Positions 1 through 5,011 of a stretch of 9,147 nucleotides of DNA are shown here, one piece after another. The translations under genes were made by a program, and so were the position numbers. Within the stretch, counting starts at the first letter, position 1, and every line of letters begins with the position of its first letter. Source of the stretch: Sulfitobacter sp. (GTDB lineage Bacteria > Pseudomonadota > Alphaproteobacteria > Rhodobacterales > Rhodobacteraceae); contig JAGXHC010000264.1 in NCBI GenBank assembly GCA_024636405.1, forward strand, positions 1 through 9,147, in the 5' to 3' direction. The notes below the pieces were generated by a model. It saw nothing but the letters and a program-made list of their open reading frames with translations. It searched no databases and was not told the origin of the DNA.

Positions 1-230
1 CCTGCACGCAGGGGTGCATATCCGACAACCGGACCGGGCTTCATTTCGGCGTCAGTGCGGTGCACCATCAGCCAACCGTTGGCGGGGGCCATTACCGTTT
101 CCGCGCTTACGACGCCATTGGACACATCCTGATCTGCGGCCATAACCATTGGCGACGCATGAGCATCAGCCAGCGCGGCACCAGTCGTCATCATCAATGC
201 GATTGCGGTACTTGTAAAAAGTTTCATCAT
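1..230 (-). CDS. Exported DUF7282-like protein, N-terminal part (runs off left edge)
   Basis: About 76 codons are present; the C-terminus lies beyond position 1. The start is one of two tandem ATGs (228-230 or 225-227), preceded by AGGGAG at 235-240. The second ATG has the better spacing (7 nt). The protein opens with MMKLFTSTAIALMM and a small-residue stretch ending ALA-DAHA, a classic Sec signal peptide with cleavage near residue 21, so the product should be periplasmic or outside the cell. The mature part reads AADQDVSNGVVSAETVMAPA, then NGWLMVHRTDAEM, then GPVVGYAPLRAG. The pattern of a conserved Gln near the start, a Pro-Ala/Gly-Trp-hydrophobic-Val-His core and a later Gly-Pro-Val-hydrophobic-Gly matches my memory of the DUF7282 beta-sandwich domain, whose function is unknown to me. 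It lies 71 bp downstream of the sulfotransferase-like gene on the same strand and may be co-transcribed with it. The gene is certain enough; the domain name is less so. Confidence 0.75.
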   Translation of the reverse strand, partial: MMKLFTSTAIALMMTTGAALADAHASPMVMAADQDVSNGVVSAETVMAPANGWLMVHRTDAEMKPGPVVGYAPLRA

Positions 231-251
231 TTTTCTCCCTTGGGTTGTTCT

Positions 252-270
252 TGTTGCAAGGCACGCAACA
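252..270 (-). repeat. 6-bp inverted repeat in the gap between the two leftmost genes
   Basis: TGTTGC (252-257) and GCAACA (265-270) form a perfect 6-bp stem with a 7-nt loop in the 71-bp gap between the sulfotransferase-like gene and the DUF7282-like gene. On the minus strand a T-rich run lies before the stem rather than after it, so this is not a standard intrinsic terminator. It could be a weak attenuating or mRNA-stability hairpin, or chance. Confidence 0.25.
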
Positions 271-301
271 GGAAGAAAAAGAGTTTCAGATTGACCGAAT
301 A

Positions 302-997
302 TTAAAGCGCCAACCGCTTTTCATGCAGGCGGAGATAGCTCGGCAGCGCCCTCGTCAGCAGTTCTGAATCTTTGTCAGACAGATCGGGCAACGGCCCTTC
401 TGCACCGGCAAATCCTGTGCTGTGATGTACTGCGCCGTACCAGTGCGACGCCCATATGCCATCCTCTGCACGCGCGCCTTTTGGCCAATGCAGCATGGCG
501 TCATCAAAAGGCAAATCAATTTCATCGCAAAGCCGCCGCAGCATTCCTTTTGGATTGGCCCGGATGTCCGTGCTGTCGATCACCAGCCCACCGATCCTGT
601 CAAAAAGCGCGGCCTGCTGCACAAACCCGATATCTTCCAGCGTGGCATGTTCGCGCTTTGCGGCATAGCTGGCGATCACGCGCGCAGGGTGGCGGATCAG
701 GTGAATATTCACGCAGTCTTCGGCCCATTCCATCGGAAAGCCGTCAATCATATGATGCGGCATATGCTTCATGTAAAAATGCGGCGCACCACCTGTCACG
801 CAGGCACTGGCAACCTTGTCAGGGTCTGATTCGTGCGCGGCGATGATCTGATCCCGCATCGGATGGTCAATGCCGGTGGCCTTTAGGTACGGGGCATAAA
901 ACGGTTCGTCCCACACTGCAAAATCCGGTCGCGCGCCAAAGCTGTACATCATGGCCGTGCTTAGATTTCGGGGACCGGACCACATTGCTATACGCAT
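302..997 (-). CDS. Sulfotransferase-like P-loop family protein
   Basis: The 231-residue protein starts at ATG 995-997, with AGGGA at 1005-1009 and a 7-nt gap, an ideal ribosome site. The N-terminus MRIAMWSGPRNLSTAMMYSF has a hydrophobic strand followed by a Gly-Pro-Arg-Asn-Leu-Ser-Thr loop (residues 8-14). This is the position of the 5'-phosphosulfate-binding loop in sulfotransferases. Residues 101-111 (IRHPARVIASY) match the 3'-phosphate-binding element (R-x-P-x-x-V/I-x-S-Y). The layout fits the small bacterial sulfotransferase-like proteins that are often mis-named branched-chain aminotransferase-like because plant versions are fused to one; no aminotransferase or PLP signature is present. 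The length is short but complete for this family. There is no signal peptide or membrane segment, so it should be cytoplasmic. The acceptor substrate, and whether PAPS is used at all, cannot be read from the sequence. It is divergent from msrA across a 153-bp gap. Confidence 0.8.
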   Translation of the reverse strand: MRIAMWSGPRNLSTAMMYSFGARPDFAVWDEPFYAPYLKATGIDHPMRDQIIAAHESDPDKVASACVTGGAPHFYMKHMPHHMIDGFPMEWAEDCVNIHLIRHPARVIASYAAKREHATLEDIGFVQQAALFDRIGGLVIDSTDIRANPKGMLRRLCDEIDLPFDDAMLHWPKGARAEDGIWASHWYGAVHHSTGFAGAEGPLPDLSDKDSELLTRALPSYLRLHEKRLAL

Positions 998-1027
998 ATT
1001 GAATTCCCTGTCTTCGATCTGTGCGGG

Positions 1028-1056
1028 ACGCTAGAAATGTTACCGCGCATTGCCAA
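1028..1056 (-). promoter_or_regulatory. Candidate promoter for the sulfotransferase-like gene
   Basis: On the minus strand TTGGCA (1051-1056) matches the sigma-70 -35 consensus at five of six positions. After a 17-nt spacer comes TAGCGT (1028-1033), a weak -10 (three of six). A start of transcription around 1020 would give a leader of roughly 25 nt before the ATG at 997. The -35 box lies inside the inverted repeat at 1040-1063, so a protein bound there would block it. Inferred by eye only. Confidence 0.3.
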
Positions 1057-1063
1057 GCGGTAA
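1040..1063. promoter_or_regulatory. Candidate operator: perfect 7-bp inverted repeat
   Basis: TTACCGC (1040-1046) and GCGGTAA (1057-1063) are exact reverse complements separated by 10 bp, in the middle of the divergent gap between the sulfotransferase-like gene and msrA. The spacing suits a dimeric helix-turn-helix repressor or activator. It overlaps the likely -35 box of the leftward promoter. No regulator gene lies in this window, and I do not recognise the motif as that of a named family. Confidence 0.4.
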
Positions 1064-1138
1064 AGTATCATCACCACCACGTGAGTTGGAGTTCTACGTG
1101 TTGCGCTATTTGTATGGCAAGCGCAGCGTTGTCTCAAA

Positions 1139-1144
1139 GAGGAG
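1139..1144 (+). promoter_or_regulatory. Strong ribosome binding site of msrA
   Basis: GAGGAG lies 6 nt before the ATG at 1151. It fixes the msrA start and thereby confirms that the signal-peptide segment is translated. Confidence 0.8.
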
Positions 1145-1150
1145 AGTACC

Positions 1151-1816
1151 ATGAACCATTTCACAACGATCAAGACCTATGCCTTGGCCGGTCTCATCGC
1201 CGTTGGGCTGCTGTTACAGTCCACCGCCGCCAAGGCCGCATCAACCGAAACCCTGACGGTTGCAGGCGGATGTTTCTGGTGCGTCGAGGCTGATTTCGAA
1301 AAGGTCAAAGGCGTCAAGGAAGCTGTTTCAGGCTTTGCCGGCGGGAAGACCAAGAACCCGACATACAAGCAAGTGACTGGCGGCGGCACCGGGCATTATG
1401 AAGCTGTCCAGATCACCTTTGATCCGGACGTGGTCAGCAGCGATACCTTGCTTTCCATGTTCTTCCGGTCCATCGATCCAACCGACGCGGGCGGACAATT
1501 TTGTGACCGTGGCGAAAGCTATCGCACGGCAATATTCGCTGACGGTGGTCCGCAAATGGCGGCTGCTGAAAAGGCCAAGGCAGAGGCGCAAACCGCTTTG
1601 GGCCAAGACATTGTCACGCCGATCCTTGGCAGCGTTCCGTTCTATGCTGCGGACGCCTATCATCAGGATTACTACAAAAGTGATGAACGCCTTGCCATCA
1701 CCTCAGTCGGCATAGGGGTCAAGAAATCTGACGCCTACAAGCGCTACCGCAAGGGATGTGGCCGCGATGCGCGCGTCAAGCAATTGTGGGGCAAAGCAGC
1801 ACCCTTTGCAGGCTAA
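1151..1816 (+). CDS. msrA: Peptide-methionine (S)-S-oxide reductase MsrA, exported
   Basis: MsrA reduces methionine-S-sulfoxide in proteins back to methionine. The 221-residue product shows the family signature GGCFWCVE with catalytic Cys41, then GTGHYEAV (Glu84), RSIDPTDAGGQFCDRGESYR (104-125 region; Asp119 and Tyr124 in the substrate pocket), HQDYY near residue 171, and a C-terminal GCGRD in which Cys203 is the probable resolving cysteine. Cys44 and Cys118 are the only others. Before the domain, residues 1-30 read as a Sec signal: Lys8, a hydrophobic core at about 11-22, then TAAKA-A with an AxA cleavage site. The enzyme therefore probably works in the periplasm, whereas most MsrA proteins are cytoplasmic. 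The start is fixed by GAGGAG at 1139-1144. It is a single-gene unit, divergent from the sulfotransferase-like gene and ending 4 bp inside the convergent rbsK. How the periplasmic enzyme is re-reduced is not visible here. Confidence 0.95.
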   Translation: MNHFTTIKTYALAGLIAVGLLLQSTAAKAASTETLTVAGGCFWCVEADFEKVKGVKEAVSGFAGGKTKNPTYKQVTGGGTGHYEAVQITFDPDVVSSDTLLSMFFRSIDPTDAGGQFCDRGESYRTAIFADGGPQMAAAEKAKAEAQTALGQDIVTPILGSVPFYAADAYHQDYYKSDERLAITSVGIGVKKSDAYKRYRKGCGRDARVKQLWGKAAPFAG

Positions 1817-2685
1817 CCAAAACTGTGATCCTGGATTTCCCTGAGATCCGGGATCACGTCTGCGGTCCCTTGGCGCGTCACCATCAGCGCCCCGGCCCGC
1901 ATCGCCAGATCAATCGCGTCACGCATTGGAACGCCGCGATCAAGACCAGCCGCCAGATAGCCGGTGAACGTATCCCCCGCGCCCGTCGTATCAACTGGCT
2001 GGACCTTGTAAGCGTCAAAGGTTTCTTCGATTTTAGCCGTGTTAAAGACCCATCTGCACCCATCCGCCCCCAGCGTCACGATAATCTCTGAAACCGGAAG
2101 CGTGTCAAGCGTGCTGCCCGTTGCCTCTTGCAACTGCGCCGCTTCCACGGCGTTCAGGATCAATAGATCCACGTGCCCCATGACTTCTTCCACGGCCTCG
2201 GCCGCAAACGGGGCGGCCGCATAGATCACCCGCATCCCCAGCTTCTGCGCGGTCTCTACGGCAAAACGCTGACCGTTGGTTTCATTCTGCAACAACAACG
2301 TGTCGCCGGGTGTGGCTTCGGTCAGCGCACTACCGATCATAGCGTTCGTAATCTGCTGGTTCGCGCCCGAAAAGATGACGATTGAATTTTCGCCCTGCGC
2401 ATCAACGCAAATATTCGCGTGGCCAGTCTGCGTCTCTAACATGGCGATATGCGGGGTATCGACGCCGTATTCCAACAGCCGCTCAACCGCCCAGCCGCCA
2501 TCAGCGCCAACCGCCCCTATATGCGCCACGCGCGCGCCACCGCGTGCTGCGGCCACCGACATGTTCGCGCCCTTGCCGCCCAACCCTTGTCGAAACCGCG
2601 TCGCGGTCAATGTCTCTCCGGGCCCGGGCAGATGTGGCACGTGATAGAAATTGTCCGCGTTGATCGACCCAAGGTTCCAGATCAT
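1813..2685 (-). CDS. rbsK: Ribokinase (PfkB family)
   Basis: Ribokinase phosphorylates D-ribose to ribose 5-phosphate with ATP in the cytoplasm. The 290-residue protein begins NLGSINADNF, which parallels the GSINAD of E. coli ribokinase with its sugar-binding Asp (here Asp11). PGET follows at residues 22-25 and GGKGAN at 36-41, the first PfkB signature. The second signature is DTTGAGDTFTGYLAAG, with catalytic Asp238 in the GAGD anion hole. The length is slightly below the usual ~305 residues, but both ends look complete. The ATG at 2683-2685 overlaps the maeB stop as ATGA, with AAGG at 2693-2696 as ribosome site 7 nt upstream, so translation is probably coupled to maeB. No ribose transporter (rbsABC) or RbsD is nearby. 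Another PfkB sugar or nucleoside kinase specificity remains possible, but the sugar-binding residues favour ribose. Confidence 0.85.
   Translation of the reverse strand: MIWNLGSINADNFYHVPHLPGPGETLTATRFRQGLGGKGANMSVAAARGGARVAHIGAVGADGGWAVERLLEYGVDTPHIAMLETQTGHANICVDAQGENSIVIFSGANQQITNAMIGSALTEATPGDTLLLQNETNGQRFAVETAQKLGMRVIYAAAPFAAEAVEEVMGHVDLLILNAVEAAQLQEATGSTLDTLPVSEIIVTLGADGCRWVFNTAKIEETFDAYKVQPVDTTGAGDTFTGYLAAGLDRGVPMRDAIDLAMRAGALMVTRQGTADVIPDLREIQDHSFG
1825..1857 (+). terminator. Stem-loop just after msrA, inside the 3' end of rbsK
   Basis: GTGATCC (1825-1831) pairs with GGATCAC (1851-1857). Inside it GGAT (1833-1836) pairs with ATCC (1846-1849), and the linking pair 1832/1850 is T-G. 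In RNA read rightwards this gives a 12-pair stem with one U-G wobble and a 9-nt loop, starting 8 nt after the msrA stop. In leftward RNA the same pair is an A-C mismatch, so the fold favours the msrA transcript. No T-run follows, so it is not a canonical intrinsic terminator; it may instead cap the msrA mRNA 3' end. Confidence 0.4.
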
Positions 2686-4943
2686 TCGCCAACCTTGCAG
2701 GCCGCCAGAATCGCCATGTTCAGAATGTCATTGGCCGTGGATGTCGATGAACAGATCTGAATTGATTTATCCAGTCCGGTCAGGATCGGCCCGATCACCG
2801 TCGCCCCGGCCATTTCCTGCATCAATTTGACCGATATGCTGGCCGAATGACGCGCCGGCACGACCAGAATATTCGCAGGCCCCGTCAGCCGCGAGAATGG
2901 GTAATTTGCCTGACTTGCGGCATTCAATGCCACATCCACGGTCATTTCGCCCTCATACTCAAAGTCGACCTCGCGCGCGTCCAGAATACGCGGTGCCTTG
3001 TGCATCTTTTCCGCACGCTCGGACACCGGATACCCGAAAGTAGAGAAGCTGACAAAAGCCACCCTCGGCTCAAGCCCCAAATGGCGCGCGACCTTGGCAG
3101 CGCTTTCCGCAATATTGGCCAGATCATTTTCATCCGGCCACTCGTGCACCAGCGTATCCGCAATGAACACGATCCGACCCTTGTGCAACAACGCCGTGAC
3201 CCCTGCCGCGCCATGTTCGGCGTTTGCATCAAACACATGATTCATCTGATCCAGCACATGCGCCGATTTTCGCGTTGCACCCGTGACCAGCCCGTCGCCG
3301 TGACCATGCGCCAGCATCAGTGCGGCAAACACATGCCGGTCCCGCGCAGCAAGACGGTGAATGTCCTTGGCGTCATAGCCCTTGCGCTGCAAACGGTCGT
3401 AAAGAAACGTTTTATAGGTCTCAAGATGTTGGGTGTTGGCCGCATTCACCACCTCAAGTTCACGCACGGCATCCCCCATCCCGGCTGCCTCCAGCTTGAC
3501 CTGCACATCGCTTTCGCGACCCACAACCAGCGCCTGCCCCAGACCTGCCCGCTGATACAACACTGCCGCACGCAGCACCTTGGGATCGTCGCCTTCGGCA
3601 AATATCATGCGCGACTGATTGTTGCGCGCCCGCGCATTGATACCGCGCAGGATATTGGCCGTCGGATCCATGCGTGATTTCAGGTTTTGCGTATAGGCGT
3701 CCATGTCGATAATCGGACGCCGCGCCGCGCCGGTGTCCATGCCCGCCTGTGCCACAGCAGGGGGAAGCCGGTAGATCAGACGCGGATCAAAAGGCGTGGG
3801 GATGATATAATCCCGCCCGAACGTCAGGTTCTTGCCATACGCCAATGCAACCTCATCCGGCACATCCTCGCGCGCGAGATTGGCCAGCGCGTGGGCACAG
3901 GCGATCTTCATCTCGTCGTTGATGGCGCGGGCATGAATGTCCAGCGCACCCCGGAAAAGATAGGGAAATCCAAGGACGTTATTGACCTGATTGGGATAAT
4001 CGCTGCGCCCGGTGGCAACAATGGCATCAATCCGCACTTCATGCGCTTCTTCCGGCGTAATCTCAGGGTCGGGGTTTGCCATGGCGAAGATCACCGGATT
4101 GTCTGCCATGCCGGCCACCATGTTCTGCGTCACCGCACCTTTTGCAGAAACGCCCAGGAATACATCCGCGCCCTTCATCGCTTCCTCAAGCGTGCGCAGT
4201 TCCGTCGATGCGGCATGGGCCGACTTCCACTGGTTCATGCCTTCGGTTCTGCCCTGATAAATCACGCCCTTTGTGTCACACATGATGCAATTGTCGTGCC
4301 TGGCCCCCATCGACTTGAGCAACTCAAGACATGCAATCCCCGCCGCCCCGGCACCGTTCAACACGATCCGGCAGTCTTCTATTTTCTTGCCGCTGATGTG
4401 CAGCGCATTGATCAGACCGGCGGCACATATCACAGCTGTGCCGTGCTGGTCATCGTGGAAAACGGGGATGTCCATCTCTTCCTTGAGGCGCTGCTCGATG
4501 ATGAAACATTCGGGCGCCTTGATGTCCTCAAGGTTGATCCCCCCAAAGGTAGGGCCCATCAGCCTGACCGCATTGATAAAGGCTTCGGTGTCTTCGGTGT
4601 CCAGTTCAATATCGATGCTGTTCACGTCCGCAAAACGTTTGAACAAAACGGCCTTGCCCTCCATCACAGGTTTGGATGCCAGCGCGCCCAAATTCCCCAG
4701 CCCCAGCACCGCCGTCCCGTTAGAAATCACCGCCACAAGGTTGCCCTTGTTGGTATAATCATATGCCGTTTCCGGATTTGCCGCGATCGCTTCGCAAGGA
4801 ACGGCAACACCGGGCGAATATGCCAGACTTAGATCGCGCTGGGTTGTCATCGGAACGGTTGCAGTGATCTCGAACTTGCCCGGCGTCGGCTCAAGATGAA
4901 AGGCCAGAGCCTCTTCGGAGGTGATGCGGTTCTTGGGGGTCAC
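2682..4943 (-). CDS. maeB: NADP-dependent malic enzyme with C-terminal phosphotransacetylase-like domain
   Basis: MaeB oxidatively decarboxylates malate to pyruvate and yields NADPH. The 753-residue length fits the two-domain MaeB class. Residues 1-430 are the malic enzyme: AYSPGVAVPC at 41-50 (the likely acid Tyr42), MEGKAVLFK at 94-102 (Lys97, probable base), NLEDI at 137-141 and FHDDQHGTA at 162-170 (metal-binding acidic residues), and the dinucleotide loop GAGAAG at 197-202. From about 431 to the end is a phosphotransacetylase-like domain, which in E. coli MaeB is catalytically silent and carries acetyl-CoA inhibition. Here the position of the catalytic Arg of true Pta appears to be Ser733, within CSSTST, consistent with a regulatory role. 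The start is GTG at 4941-4943 with GAAAGG upstream; a TGA two codons earlier rules out a longer frame. It sits 68 bp after the GT61 gene and overlaps rbsK by ATGA. Confidence 0.95.
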   Translation of the reverse strand: MTPKNRITSEEALAFHLEPTPGKFEITATVPMTTQRDLSLAYSPGVAVPCEAIAANPETAYDYTNKGNLVAVISNGTAVLGLGNLGALASKPVMEGKAVLFKRFADVNSIDIELDTEDTEAFINAVRLMGPTFGGINLEDIKAPECFIIEQRLKEEMDIPVFHDDQHGTAVICAAGLINALHISGKKIEDCRIVLNGAGAAGIACLELLKSMGARHDNCIMCDTKGVIYQGRTEGMNQWKSAHAASTELRTLEEAMKGADVFLGVSAKGAVTQNMVAGMADNPVIFAMANPDPEITPEEAHEVRIDAIVATGRSDYPNQVNNVLGFPYLFRGALDIHARAINDEMKIACAHALANLAREDVPDEVALAYGKNLTFGRDYIIPTPFDPRLIYRLPPAVAQAGMDTGAARRPIIDMDAYTQNLKSRMDPTANILRGINARARNNQSRMIFAEGDDPKVLRAAVLYQRAGLGQALVVGRESDVQVKLEAAGMGDAVRELEVVNAANTQHLETYKTFLYDRLQRKGYDAKDIHRLAARDRHVFAALMLAHGHGDGLVTGATRKSAHVLDQMNHVFDANAEHGAAGVTALLHKGRIVFIADTLVHEWPDENDLANIAESAAKVARHLGLEPRVAFVSFSTFGYPVSERAEKMHKAPRILDAREVDFEYEGEMTVDVALNAASQANYPFSRLTGPANILVVPARHSASISVKLMQEMAGATVIGPILTGLDKSIQICSSTSTANDILNMAILAACKVGE

Positions 4944-4970
4944 TGTTCAAGCCTTTCGCGGTTTTCTCGA

Positions 4971-4999
4971 ATCTTAGCTTTGATCACAGGGACGCACAA
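4971..4999 (-). promoter_or_regulatory. Weak candidate promoter for maeB-rbsK
   Basis: In the 68-bp gap after the GT61 gene, minus-strand TTGTGC (4994-4999) and TAAGAT (4971-4976) are separated by 17 nt. The -10 matches four of six consensus bases and the -35 only three. Transcription would begin near 4964, about 20 nt before the GTG start. If real, maeB-rbsK can be expressed apart from the glycosyltransferase gene. No terminator hairpin was seen in this gap. Confidence 0.2.
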
Positions 5000-5011
5000 T
5001 CGCCCGCCGTG

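Noticed and set aside
1078..1100. CACGTG and a second ACGTG in the msrA promoter gap
   Set aside because: Short and not clearly symmetric; the 7-bp palindrome next to it is the stronger candidate.
1021..1293. Plus-strand frame with a four-histidine run ahead of msrA
   Set aside because: Runs out of frame into msrA, has no ribosome site, and the His run is just the CATCACCACCAC-type stretch in the promoter gap.
1791..1809. GCAAAG/CTTTGC inverted repeat at the end of msrA as a leftward terminator of rbsK
   Set aside because: Only 6 pairs with a 7-nt loop and no T-run on the leftward side; explained as well by coding sequence.
2847..3677. 276-codon open frame on the plus strand opposite maeB
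   Set aside because: Same reason: complete overlap with maeB and a Arg/His/Pro-rich low-sense translation.
3687..4832. 381-codon open frame on the plus strand opposite maeB
   Set aside because: It lies wholly antisense to the well-supported malic enzyme and its translation shows no family motif; long mirror frames are common in GC-rich codon usage.
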